This document shows positions 32,504-47,500 of a stretch of 64,000 nucleotides of DNA, one piece after another. This stretch comes from Macrococcoides equi. Lineage in GTDB: Bacteria > Bacillota > Bacilli > Staphylococcales > Staphylococcaceae. Location of the stretch: the NCBI RefSeq assembly GCF_047425865.1, contig NZ_CP179735.1; one strand, written 5' to 3'. A program made the translations under genes and the position numbers. The notes under the pieces were generated by a model that saw nothing but the letters and a program-made list of their open reading frames with translations, ran no database searches and had not been told where the DNA came from. The first letter of the stretch is position 1; each line of letters opens with the position of its first letter.

Positions 32504-35500
32504 ATGAAGAAAACGAAAAAAGGCAAACTGGATTTTATCCCTAACACATTGAATAAGTACTCGATTAGAAAGTTTACTGTAGGAACAGCATCTATTTTAA
32601 TTGGTTCTTTAATGTTTATAGGAAGTTCAGAGCTTGCGAATGCTGCAACAGGAGATACGGTTTCTACGCAGTCACCGACAGATCCTAATGCTACGCCAAC
32701 GACAGAAACACCGACAACGGAAGCGCCAACAACGGAAGCGCCAACAACAGAAGCGCCAACAACAGAAGCGCCAGTGGTAGCACCTGAAAAAGCTGTGAAC
32801 TTAGAATTCAATGCAGATAATACATCATTAACAGGTATCGCCCAGTCTGGTGTTGTTGTTGAATTAACATTAGCAGACGGTACAGTTGAAAAGACTGTAG
32901 CGGATACGGATGGTACATTCACATTCCGTAGTTTAACTGTAGCGAGTGGTGAAGTGGTTAAAGTTGTAACATTTGACGGTACTAACCGCAGTGAAGCAGT
33001 TGAAGTTACAGCGAATACGATTGTAGCGACAGAAGCGCCAACAACGGAAGCGCCAACAACGGAAGCGCCAACAACAGAGGCTACTACAACAGAAGCACCG
33101 ACAACAGAGGCTGCTACAACGGAAGCACCGACAACAGAAGCACCTGTAGCGGATGCACCAATTACAGCAGCTACGACTGCAATCGAATCAGCAGTATTAA
33201 CACCAGATACTGCAACAGTTGATCAAACAACTGCGACGTTAAACACTTTAGCGACACCTGAAGAGAAGAAAGCAGTATTAACTGATTATCTTGTACAGAA
33301 TACAGGTGTGACTCAAGATGCAGCAGTGGCTCAACTTGATGCTTTAAATCTTGACTACACAAACTTAACATCAGATGAATTAATGGCAGCTTTATTACAA
33401 GCGATTGCTACGCAGCAAGAAGCGACAACAGTTACTGCAACACCAGTGAATGTTGCACCATCTTCATTTGCAAATATGACTTCTATCTCTCTTGACTTAA
33501 ATGCGCCGATCAATACATTAACTGCGCCGAATGGAGCTGGAGATTCTTACTTAACTATTGACGGTAAAAATGTTATTGAATCAGCAGCATTTAATGGCAC
33601 GACACAACATACTGTAAATGGTAAAGTTGTTCAGCAATGGACAGGTAACCCGCTTGAAATTAATAATACGTCAGTTGCAACACCACTTGCTGGTGTACGT
33701 ATTTATGCACAATGGGTTGAGAAGAGTGGAGATACTTCTCCGATTTATACAACGGTAACAATGGCGGATGGTACGTATCATATCGTGATGCAAGATTTCG
33801 TAAAAGCGAATGGTACAATTGCGAAGTTTGACGCCGATCCTAACTTACCTGAAGGTGAGAAGTTCCGTGTATGGGCAGAAACACCTGCAGGATTACAACT
33901 CTTCTATTCTTGGGAGAATGGTCAAATGGGACCTCAATCTTTTGCGATGGATACAAGTTATAACGCAGGTAATGCGATTGCAGTTGACCAGTTAAATAAC
34001 TTTAACTTTATCTATGTGGCACAAACGAATGAAAGCACGATGCATAATTTAGCAGATGCAACACCGACACAAGCGGTTACAGGTGAGACAGGATTTATTA
34101 ACGGTACTGTGTTCTGGAACAACAACATTAACGTTGGTTCTCAAACAATGGGTGCAACTGCGACAAACAGTGGTGGTACAACAGATACTGCAGCAACGAA
34201 TGTAACAGTAGTAGGTTCATACTTATCAGATTACGCTCTACAACAAATTTACTCTAAAGCACCTGCAGCAATCGGTACGACTAACATTCGTGGTACAGGT
34301 TGGACTGATGCCAATGAGAAAGCTTTACAAGACTGGATTAAACAGCAGATTGCTTTAGAAGGTACAGCTTTATGGATTGGTGAAACTGTTACTACAACAA
34401 CAGATGCGAACGGTAAATATACATTACAATTCAACGGTACGTATGGTAAAGAGTGGAACGACCGTGGATATAACGGTGCTATACTTGATTCTGCGTTAAA
34501 TAGCAATACTCGTTTGCCGGATGCTTTAGCTATTTCAGAAGGGTTGCCGATTGGTTCGACTTATGCAGATTTATTTAATCATGTCGCATCTAGCCCTCAA
34601 ATCGGTACTTGGTACGGAGATGCAAGTGCGGGTGTCAATGCAATGACAATAGATGCTGCACCTAAACACGTTAACTTAGACTGGACATATGTTTCATTAT
34701 TAAATATGGATTCATATGGCTTAGCGAGTCCTTACTATGGTAATAAATTTATCTTTGATACAGCGAGCACATCTTGGACAAATACATTAAAAGTTGATGC
34801 GGTAGCAGACCAATATATTACAGGTGCAGATTTTGCATTGTTCTTAGATCAAATGAACTTTGATGTTGTTAACTATAATACAAATACAACACCAGCAACG
34901 CGCGGTACAACTGTAACGACAAATACAGTAGGTTTACCTTCGCCTGCATTAGGTAACAACCTGTATCAAATTGTATGGTATGACAAAAATGGGGTTGAAG
35001 TTGCGGCTTCACCAGTACAATCGCCAACAACAGCGGGTACAATACCATCAGCAGATTTTGTTGTGCCGATGACAGCATTAAATGGTGACGTGTATACAGC
35101 GAAAATTTATTCAATTGAACCAGCGGATGGTGTAACACGTTCTACATTCCCATTAGCATCAGATTCATTTGTAGTTTCAGTGACAGATGCGACAGTGAAT
35201 GAACCAAATTATATCGATACAACTTTAGCAGCAGGAACTTCAACAGTTATTGCCGCACCATTAAACAGCGATGGTACAGCACCACCAGTAGGTACAAAAT
35301 ATGCACCAGCAGGCACATTGCCAGCATGGATAACGGTAAATACAGATGGAACGATCAGTGTTAATCCTGATGTAACTGTACCGGCAGGAACAACGACAGT
35401 ACCAGTTACAGTTAACTATCCTGATGGTACAACAGATACAATTGATGTGATTATTACAGTAACAGATAAGACAGCACCAGTGATTTCACCAATCGCTGAT

Positions 35501-38500
35501 ATCACAGTACCAGCGGGAACAGCTATGACACCGGTAACAATTACAGTTGATGATCCAACTGCAACAACAACGGTTTCAGGATTACCAGCAGGTGTAACAT
35601 ATGCTCCTGAAACAGGTGTGATTTCAGGAGCACCAACGACACCTGGAACATATCCAGTTACAGTAACATCAGTAGATAAGGATGGAAATACATCAACTAA
35701 GACATTCACATATACAGTGACGGACGTAAAAGCACCGGTAATTTCACCAATCGCTGATGTAACGACACCAGAAGATGTACCGATGACACCAATTACAGTA
35801 GTGGTTGATGATCCAACTGCGACAACAACAGTAGCAGGATTACCTGATGGTGTGACATATAATCCTGCAACAGGTGTGATTTCAGGAACACCAACGACAC
35901 CAGGATCGTATCCAATTACAGTAACATCAGTAGATGCAGCAGGTAATTCTACAACAGAAAAGTTCAACTTTATCGTTACAGATAAGACAGCACCAGATCC
36001 GACGATTATTAATCCAGTAACTTCAGAAGATACTGTTGTTACAGGTGTGGGTGCCCCAGGGGACACAGTAACAGTGACGTTCCCAGACGGAACAACTGCA
36101 ACAGCAGTTGTACAACCGGATGGTACATGGACAGCACCAATTCCGCCGAGCGTTGATTTAGTAGGTGGAGAAGTGTTAACAGCGACTGAAGCGGATCCAG
36201 CAGGAAACACGTCAGCAGCGGTAAATACAACGGTTAAAGATGTAACACCACCACCAGCACCACCGATCGATCCGGTAACTTCCAATGACACTGTAGTTAC
36301 AGGTACAGGTGAACCGGGGGATACAATCACTGTGAAGTTCCCGGATGGCTCGACATCAACAGCAGTTGTACAACCAGATGGCACATGGAGTGTTACAATT
36401 CCGGCAGGTGTTGATTTAGTAGGTGGCGAATTATTAACGGCTACAGCTGCAGACCCAACAGGTAACGTATCTCAAGCGTCATCAATAACAGTAACGGATA
36501 CAACAGCGCCAGACCCAACAATCATTAACCCAGTAACATCAGAAGATACAACAGTTACAGGTATCGGTGCACCAGGCAATACGGTAACTGTAACATTCCC
36601 GGATGGAACAACTGCAACAGCAGTCGTGCAACCAGACGGTACATGGACAGCACAGATTCCAGCGAACGTTGATTTAGTTGGAGGCGAAGTATTAACAGCA
36701 GTGGAAGCAGATCCAACAGGTAATACGTCAGCTCCAGTAAATACAACAGTATCAGACATTACTCCACCGCCAGCACCACCGGTGAATCCAGTAACATCAG
36801 AAGACCCATCAATCACTGGAACAGGAGAAGCAGGCGATACAATCATCGTAACGTTCCCAGATGGGACAACTGCAACAACTACTGTACAACCAGACGGTAC
36901 ATGGACTTTACCACTTCCGGCAGGTAAAGATTTAGTGGGTGGCGAAGTATTAAATGTTATTGAAAAAGATCCAGCAGGCAACGTATCTCAAGCAACACCA
37001 GTAACGGTAACAGATACAACAGCACCTAACTTACCAACAGTAAACCCAGTAACATCAGAAGACCCAGCAGTTACAGGTGTGGGTACACCAGGAAATACGA
37101 TTACAGTGACGTTCCCGAATGGCACAACAGGCACAGCAGTTGTACAACCAGACGGCACATGGACTGTTCCGGTACCAGCAGGCGTTGATTTAGTGGGTGG
37201 CGAAGTATTACCAGTGACATCAACAGATCCAGCAGGCAACGTATCACAGCCAGCATCAGTAACAGTGAAAGACGTAACACCACCACCAGCACCACCAGTG
37301 AATCCAGTAACATCAGAGGATACAGTAGTAACAGGGACAGGTGTAGCTGGAGACACAATTACTGTGAAATTCCCGGACGGTTCAACAGGCACAGCAGTTG
37401 TACAACCAGACGGTACATGGACAGTAACAATTCCAGCAGGTATAGATTTAGTAGGTGGCGAAGTATTACCGGTAACAGAAAAAGACCCAGCAGGCAATGT
37501 ATCACCAGCATCAACAGTTACAGTAACAGATACAACAGCACCTAACTTACCGACAGTGAATCCAGTAACATCAGAAGATCCAGCAGTTACAGGTGTTGGA
37601 ACACCAGGAAATACGATTACAGTGACGTTCCCGAATGGCACAACAGGCACAGCAGTTGTACAACCAGACGGCACATGGACTGTTCCGGTACCAGCAGGTA
37701 TAGATTTAGTGGGTGGCGAAGTATTACCAGTCACATCAACAGATCCAGCAGGTAACGTATCACAGCCAGCATCAGTAACAGTGAAAGACGTAACACCACC
37801 ACCAGCACCACCAGTGAATACAGTAACATCAGAGGATACAGTAGTAACAGGAACAGGTGTAGCAGGAGACACAATTACTGTGAAATTCCCGGACGGTTCA
37901 ACAGGCACAGCAGTTGTACAACCAGACGGTACATGGGCAGTAACAATTCCAGCAGGTGTAGATTTAGTAGGTGGCGAGGTGTTACCAGTTATTGAAACAG
38001 ATCCAGCAGGTAATGTATCACCAGCATCATCAGTAACAGTAACAGATACGACAGCACCTTTAGCACCACCAATCAATACAGTTTCAAGTACATCAACAAC
38101 TGTAACGGGTGTAGGTGAACCAGGAAATACGGTAACAGTAACATTCCCGGATGGTTCAACATCAACAGCAGTTGTACAACCTGATGGCACATGGACTGCG
38201 CCAATTCCAGCAGGTGTAACATTAGCAGGTGGCGAAATTATAACTGCAACGCAAACAGATCCAGCAGGTAATGTATCACCAGCATCAAGTACCACTGTAT
38301 CGGATTTAACACCACCACCGGCACCGGTTGTAAACCCAGTAACATCAGAAGATGCAGTGGTAACAGGTACAGGTACGCCTGGCGACACAATTACAGTAAC
38401 GTTCCCAAACGGAGCTACTGGCACAGCAGTTGTACAACCAGATGGCACATGGAGTGTAACAATTCCGGCAGGTGTTGACTTAGTAGGCGGTGAAGTATTA

Positions 38501-41500
38501 CCGGTTACTGAAACGGATGGAGCAGGTAATTCAGGTTCTACAACAGTTACAGTAATTGTTATTGACCTTACACCACCAGATGCACCAACAGTTAATCCGG
38601 TAACATCAGAAGATCCAGCAGTAACGGGAATCGGTACACCAGGCAACACGATTTCAGTAACATTCCCAGATGGCACAATAGGCACGGCAGTCGTGCAACC
38701 AGACGGTACATGGAGTGTTCCAGTCCCAGCGGGTGTTGATTTAGTAGGCGGCGAGGTATTACCTGTAACATCAACAGACCCAGCAGGCAACGTGTCACAA
38801 CCAACATCGGTTACAGTTAAAGACGTAACAGCACCACCAGCACCACCAATTAATCCAGTAACTTCAAATGATACAGTTGTTACAGGAACAGGTATCGCAG
38901 GCGACACGATCACTGTGAAATTCCCTGATGGCTCAACTGCAACAGCAGTGGTGCAACCAGATGGCACATGGAGTGTAACAATTCCAGCAGGTGTTGATTT
39001 AGTAGGTGGCGAATTATTAACAGCTAGAGCAGCAGATCCGGCAGGTAACGTATCACCGGCGTCATCGATAAAGGTAACAGATACAACAGCACCTAATGTG
39101 CCAACAGTAAACCCAGTAACATCAGAGAATCCAGCAGTAACGGGAATCGGTACACCAGGTAACACGATTACAGTGACATTCCCAGATGGTTCAACAGGTA
39201 CGGCAGTCGTGCAACCAGACGGTACATGGAGTGTTCCAGTACCAGCAGGTGTTGACTTAGTAGGTGGCGAAGTATTACCAGTAACATCAACAGATCCAGC
39301 AGGAAACGAATCGCAACCAACATCGGTTACAGTTAAAGACGTAACAGCACCACCAGCACCACCGATTAATCCAGTAACATCAGATGATACAGTTGTTACA
39401 GGAACAGGTATTGCAGGCGACACGATCACTGTGAAGTTCCCGAATGGCTCAACTGCAACAGCAGTTGTACAACCAGATGGCACATGGAGTGTAACAATTC
39501 CGGCAGGTGTTGATTTAGTAGGTGGCGAATTATTAACAGCTACCGCTGCAGACCCAGCAGGTAACGTATCTCAAGCGTCATCAATAACAGTAACGGATAC
39601 AACAGCGCCAGACCCAACAATCATTAACCCAGTAACATCAGAAGATACTGTTGTTACAGGTATCGGTGCACCAGGCAACACAGTTACCGTAACATTCCCG
39701 GATGGAACAACTGCAACAGCAGTCGTGCAACCAGACGGTACATGGACAGCACAGATTCCAGCGAACGTTGATTTAGTTGGAGGAGAAGTATTAACAGCAG
39801 TGGAAGCAGATCCAACAGGTAATACGTCAGCACCAGTAAATACAACTGTTAAAGATATTACTCCACCACCAGCACCACCGGTAAATCCAGTAACGTCAGA
39901 AGACCCATCTATCACTGGAACAGGAGAAGCAGGCGATACAATCATCGTAACGTTCCCAGATGGGACAACTGCAACAACTACTGTACAACCAGATGGCACA
40001 TGGACTTTACCACTTCCGGCAGGCGAAGATTTATTAGGTGGCGAAGTATTAACTGTTGTTGAAAAAGATCCAGCAGGTAACGTATCTCAAGCCACATCAG
40101 TAACGGTAACGGATACAACAGCACCGAACGTACCAACAGTAAATCCAGTAACATCAGAAGATACAGTTGTTACAGGTGTCGGTACACCAGGTAATACGAT
40201 TACAGTGACATTCCCAGATGGAACAACTGCGACAGCGGTCGTTCAATCAGATGGCACATGGACAGTAACAATTCCAGCTGGCGTTGATTTAGTGGGTGGC
40301 GAAGTATTACCAGTGACATCAACAGATCCAGCAGGTAACGTATCACAGCCAGCATCAGTAACAGTGAAAGACGTAACACCACCACCAGCACCACCAGTGA
40401 ATCCAGTAACATCAGAAGATACAGTTGTGACAGGAACAGGTGTAGCAGGCGATACGATTACAGTAACTTTCCCGGACGGCTCAACTGCAACAACAACAGT
40501 TCAACCAGACGGCACATGGAGTGTAACAATTCCTGCAGGCGTTGATTTAGTGGGTGGCGAAGTATTACCAGTTGTTGAAACAGATCCAACAGGTAATGTA
40601 TCACCAGCTTCAACAGTTACAGTAACTGATATGACAGCACCAGCGATTGCACCAATCGATGATGTGACAACACCTAAAGACGGGCCAATGACACCAATTA
40701 CAGTGGTAGTGAATGACCCAACAGCAACAACAACGGTGACAGGTTTACCGGATGGCGTAACATATGATCCAACAACAGGTGTGATTTCAGGTACACCAAC
40801 TCAAACAGATGTGTATCCAGTTACAGTTACATCTGTGGATGCAAATGGTAACACAACTACTGAGACATTCATCATTACTGTAAATGATGTTAATGCACCA
40901 GTCATTACACCGATTGCAGATGTAACAACACCGGAAGACCAACCGATGACACCAATTATGGTAACTGTAGATGACCCAACAGCAACTACAACAGTAAGTG
41001 GATTACCGAATGGTGTAACATATGATTCGGCAACAGACGTGATCTCAGGCACACCAACAGATCCTGGTACTTACCCGGTAACAGTAACATCAGTAGATCC
41101 TGATGGTAATACATCTTCTACAACATTCACGATTACAGTAACGGATGCAACAGCACCAGCAATTACACCAATCGCTGATGTAACAACACCGGAAGATCAA
41201 CCAATGACACCAATTACAGTTGTAGTGGATGATTCAACAGCAACAACAGTAGTCACAGGTTTACCAGCAGGTGTAACGTATGACCCAACATCAGGTGTCA
41301 TCTCAGGCACACCAACTGAACCAGGCACATATCCGATTACAGTCACATCCGTAGATGCTGCAGGTAATACATCAACAGAAACGTTTGTGATTACAGTGAC
41401 AGATCACACAGCACCAGCAATCACACCAATTGATGATGTAACAACACCTGAAGATAAAGTGATGTTTCCAATCGATGTCATTACAGATGATAAAGCAGCA

Positions 41501-44500
41501 ACCATTGCAGTAACTGGCTTACCAGCAGGTGTAACGTATAATCCAGCATTAGGCGCAATAGTCGGTACACCAGTAGACCGAGGTGTATATCCAGTAACAG
41601 TAACTGCAACAGATGCAGCAGGCAACACATCAACAGAAACGTTTGTTATCAATGTGACAGACCAAACACCACCTACAATTGCACCGATAGCAGATGTAGA
41701 AACACCGGAAGATGTGGCAATCACGCCAATTACAGTAGTAGTGAATGATTCGACGGCAACGACAACAGTAACGAACTTACCGCCAGCATTAACATATGAT
41801 CCGGCAACAGGTGTAATCTCAGGTATTCCGACATTACCAGGTTCTTATGATGTACTTGTAACATCAACAGATGCAGCAGGTAATACATCGACTGAAGTAT
41901 TCAACATCACTGTGACAGATGTAACATCTGCACACATCTTACCGATTAATGATGTAGTGACACCGGAAGATGAGCCGATGACACCAATCACTGTTGTATT
42001 AGATGATCCAACAGCATCTGCAACAGTAACAGGTTTACCAGCAGGCGTAACGTATGATCCGATTTCAGGTGTAATCTCAGGTACACCAACAGAACCAGGT
42101 GCTTATCCTGTAACTGTGACATCAATTGATTCATCAGGTAATACTGAAACAGAGATTTTCACAATTACAGTAACGGATAAAGTTCCACCAGTGATTACAG
42201 CGATTGATGACGTTACAACACCAGAAGATCAGCCGATGACACCAATTAAAGTGACTGTTGATGACCCAACAGCTACAACAACTGTAAGTGCTTTACCGGC
42301 AGGTGTAACATATGAGCCATCAACAGGAGTAATCTCAGGTACACCAACAGAACCAGGCACATATCCAATCACTGTAACATCAGTGGATACATTAGGTAAC
42401 ACATCAACAGAAACATTCAATATTATAGTGACGGATAAAACAGCACCAGTTATTGCGCCGATTGCTGATGTAACAACACCAGAAGACAAGCCAATGACAC
42501 CGATTACCGTAACAGTAGATGACAAGACAGCTACAACAACAGTAGACGGCTTACCAGTAGGCGTAACGTATGATCCATCAACTGGACAAATCTCAGGCAC
42601 ACCAACAGAACCAGGCACATATCCAGTGACTGTAACATCAGTGGATAGTGTAGGTAATACAACAACAGAAACATTCAATATCATTGTTACAGACGTTACA
42701 GCACCAGTAATTACACCAGCAATCGCTGATGTAACGACGCCAGAAGACAAACCGATGGCACCAATTACTGTTACTGTAGATGATAAATCAGCAACAGTAA
42801 CAGTGGATGGTTTACCAGCAGGTGTAACATATGACCCAGCAGCGGGAGTAATCTCAGGTACACCAACAGAGCCAGGCACATATCCAGTAACAGTAACGGC
42901 AGTGGATGGAGTAGGTAATTCATCTACGGATACATTCATCATTACAGTAACGGATGTAACGGGATCAACAATTACACCAATTGATGATGTAACAACACCA
43001 GAAGACGAGCCGATGGCACCAATTACAATAACTGTGAATGATCCAACAGCAACAACGACGGTTACGGGCTTACCAGCAGGTGTGACATTTGACCCAGCAG
43101 CGGGAGTAATCTCAGGTACACCAACAGAACCAGGCACATATCCTGTAACAGTAACGTCAGTAGATGGCGCAGGTAATACAACGACAGAAACATTCAATAT
43201 TATCGTTACAGATATTACGCCAGTACACATTACACCAATTACTGATATGACAACACCGGAAGATGAGCCAATGGCACCAATTATAGTAACTGTGGATGAT
43301 CCAACTGCAACAACAACAGTAACAGGCTTACCAGTAGGTGTAACGTATAATCCGGCAACTGGCATCATCTCAGGAACACCAACAGAGCCAGGCACATATC
43401 CAGTGACAGTAACGTCTACTGATAAAGCAGGTAATGTATCAACAGAAACATTCATTATCACGGTTACTGATAAAACAGCGCCTGCAATTGCACCGATCGC
43501 TGATGTGACAACACCAGAAGATCAAGCAATGGCACCAATTACAGTAACTGTAAATGACCCTACAGCAACAACAACGGTAACAGGCTTACCAGCAGGTGTA
43601 ACATATGATCCAACAACTGGCGTAATTTCTGGAGTTCCTACGACACCAGGCGCATACCCAGTGACAGTGACATCTGTTGATTCAAGTGGCAATACAATGA
43701 CAGAAACGTTCAACATTATTGTTACGGACGTAACGTCATCAGTTATAGCACCAATCGCTGATGTAACAACACCAGAAGACAAACCGATGGCACCGATTAC
43801 AGTAACTGTAGATGACCCTACAGCAACAACGACAGTAACAGGTTTACCGGCAGGTGTAACGTATGATCCGACAACTGGAGTGATTTCAGGAACACCAACA
43901 GAGCCAGGCACATACCCAGTGACAGTGACGTCAGTTGACCCTAACGGAAATACTTCAACTGAAGTATTCACAATTACGGTTACAGATGCGACTGCACCAG
44001 TTATTGCACCGATTGCTGATGTAACAACACCAGAAGATCAAGCAATCACACCAATCGCAGTGACAGTTGATGACAAATCAGCGACTACGAAGGTAACAGG
44101 TTTACCAGTAGGTGTAACATACGACCCATCAACAGGATTTATTACTGGCACACCAACAGAACCAGGTACGTATCCAGTAACTGTAACTTCAGTAGATCAG
44201 TACGGTAATACAACAACTGTGAACTTTGTGATTACAGTGACAGATGTAACAGCACCAATCATTACACCAGCAGTTGCTGATGTGACAACACCAGAAGATA
44301 AGCCGATGACACCAGTTACGGTGACAGTAAATGATCCAACAGCTACGACAACAGCGACAGGTTTACCAGCAGGTGTAACGTATGATCCTGCAACAGGTAT
44401 TATCTCAGGCACACCAACAGAACCAGGTACGTATCCTGTAACGATTACAGCAACAGATGCGGCAGGTAATACATCATCAGATACGTTTATCATTACAGTG

Positions 44501-47500
44501 ACAGATGTAACAGCACCAATCATTACACCAATTTCAGATGTAACAACACCAGAAGACGAGCCGATGGCACCAATTACAGTAACTGTGAATGATTCAACAG
44601 CAACAACGACAGTAATAGGCTTACCAGCAGGTGTGACATTTGATCCTGCAACAGGCGTTATCTCAGGTACACCAACAGAGCCAGGCACGTATCCTGTAAC
44701 AGTGACTTCAACGGATGGAGCAGGTAATACAACGACTGAAACATTCAACATTATCGTTACAGACGTTACGCCAGTTCACATTACGCCGATTGATGACGTG
44801 ACTACACCAGAAGATCAAGCAATCACACCAATTACAGTGACTGTAGATGACAATGCAGCGACAACGACGGTAACAGGTTTACCAGCAGGTGTAACATATG
44901 ACCCAGCAACGGGTATTATCTCAGGTACACCAACAGAACCAGGCACTTATCCAACCGTTGTTGTATCAAAAGATGTAGCTGGAAATACATCATCTGAGCC
45001 GTTTGTAATTACAGTGACAGACACAACAGCGCCAGTTATTACGCCGATTGAAGACGTTACAACGCCAGAAGATCAAGCAATGACGCCAATCACAGTTGTA
45101 GTTAATGACACTGCAGTGACAACAACAGTAACAGGCTTACCAACAGGCGTAACATTTGATCCGTCAACAGGTATCATTTCAGGTACACCGACTGAGCCAG
45201 GAGTATATCCAGTAACAGTTACGACTAAAGATGCAGCAGGTAATACAACGACTGAAACATTCAATATTACTGTAACTGCTACACCAGTGACACCTGACAC
45301 AACAGCGCCAGTCATCGATGTCGCTCCAATCAAAGCAGGAGATACAGTGGTGAAAGGAACGAGTGAACCAGGCAGCACCGTAACAGTGACATTACCAGAC
45401 GGTACACAAGTCACTACGGTTACAAAAGATGATGGCACATGGTCAGTCACAGTACCAGCCATCAAAGAAGGTGAAACAGTATCAGCGGTATCATCAGATA
45501 AAGCAGGTAACGTATCACAACCTTCAACAGAAACAGCGCCGGTAACACCAGTGACGCCTGACACAACAGCACCAGTGATCGATGTCGCTCCAATCAAAGC
45601 AGGAGATACAGTGGTGAAAGGAACGAGTGAACCAGGCAGCACCGTAACAGTGACATTACCAGACGGTACACAAGTCACAACAGTTACAAAAGATGATGGC
45701 ACATGGATAGTCACAGTACCAGCCATCAAAGAAGGTGAAACAGTATCAGCGGTATCATCAGATAAAGCAGGTAACGTATCACAACCTTCAACAGAAACAG
45801 CGCCGGTAACACCAGTGACGCCTGACACAACAGCACCAGTGATCGATGTCGCTCCAATCAAAGCAGGAGATACAGTGGTGAAAGGAACAAGTGAACCAGG
45901 CAGCACCGTAACAGTGACATTACCAGACGGTACACAAGTCACTACGGTTACAAAAGATGATGGCACATGGTCAGTAACAGTACCAGCCATCAAAGAAGGT
46001 GAAACAGTATCAGCGGTATCATCAGATAAAGCAGGTAACGTATCACAACCTTCAACAGAAACAGCGCCGGTAACACCAGTGACACCTGACACAACAGCAC
46101 CAGTGATCGATGTCGCTCCAATCAAAGCAGGAGATACAGTGGTGAAAGGAACAAGTGAACCAGGCAGCACCGTAACAGTGACATTACCAGACGGTACAAA
46201 AGTCACAACAGTGACAAAAGATGATGGCACATGGACAGTCACAGTACCAGCTATCAAAGAAGGTGAAACAGTATCAGCAGTATCATCAGATAAAGCAGGT
46301 AATGTATCACAACCTTCAACGGAAACAGCACCGGTAACACCAGTTATCCCTGTACCACCGGTAACAGGTCTGACAATTGGAGATCGCGTATGGAATGATG
46401 CGAATGCAAATGGTCTTCAAGACGTTGGAGAAGTTGGTATTGAAGGTGCAACAGTTGCATTAGTTAAACCAAATGGAACAATTATTACGACATTAACTGA
46501 TAAAGATGGACATTATGCATTTACAGGACTTGACGCAGGTACTTACACAATCTACTTCAATACACCAGTAAGCGCAATCTCATCACCAGTAAATGTAGAC
46601 TTTAACGCGCATGACGCAGTAGATTCAGATGGATCAGTCATTACTATTCAGTTAACTGAAGATAATATGACAATTGATTCAGGATTCTACTACGCCAATG
46701 GTGGAGGAACAACAACACCAGGCGGAACAGATAACACTGGTGGAGGAACAACAACTCCAGGTGGAACAGACAATACTAGCGGAGGAACTCAAACGCCAGG
46801 TGGTAACGATGGTGGCACAGTAGTAGTATCTCCAGTTACTAAAGGTAACTTAACAATTGGAGATCGCGTATGGAATGATGCGAATGCAAATGGTATCCAA
46901 GACGTTGGAGAAATTGGAATTGAGGGTGCAACAGTTGCATTAGTTAAACCTGACGGTACAATTATTACGACATTAACTGATAAAAATGGACATTATGCAT
47001 TCACGGGACTTGATGCAGGTACTTATACTATCTACTTCAATACGCCAGTAAACGCAATCTCATCACCAGTGAATGTAGACTTTAATGCGCATGACGCAGT
47101 AGATTCAGACGGATCAGTGATTACAATTCAGTTAACTGAAGATAATATGACAATTGATTCAGGATTCTACTACGGTAATGGTGGAGGAACTCAAACACCA
47201 GGCGGAACTGATAACACAGGTGGAGGAACACAAACACCAGGAGGAACAGACAATACTGGTGGAGGAACACAAACACCAGGCGGAACAGACAACACAGGTG
47301 GAGGAACAACAACACCAGGTGGAACTGACAATACTGGTGGAGGAATAACGACACCAGGCGGAACAGATAACACAGGTGGAGGAACAACGACACCAGGCGG
47401 AACTGATAATACTGGTGGAGGAACAACGACACCAGGTGGAACAGATAACACAGGTGGAGGCACTAACCCAGGTACTACTCCAGTTGAAGATCCGACTGAA

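Noticed and set aside
35416..46257. Many long minus-strand open frames across P2 (and to 63876 across P3)
   Set aside because: They repeat with the period of the sense modules and result from codon bias of Thr/Val/Pro-rich repeats. None has a start site or domain of its own.
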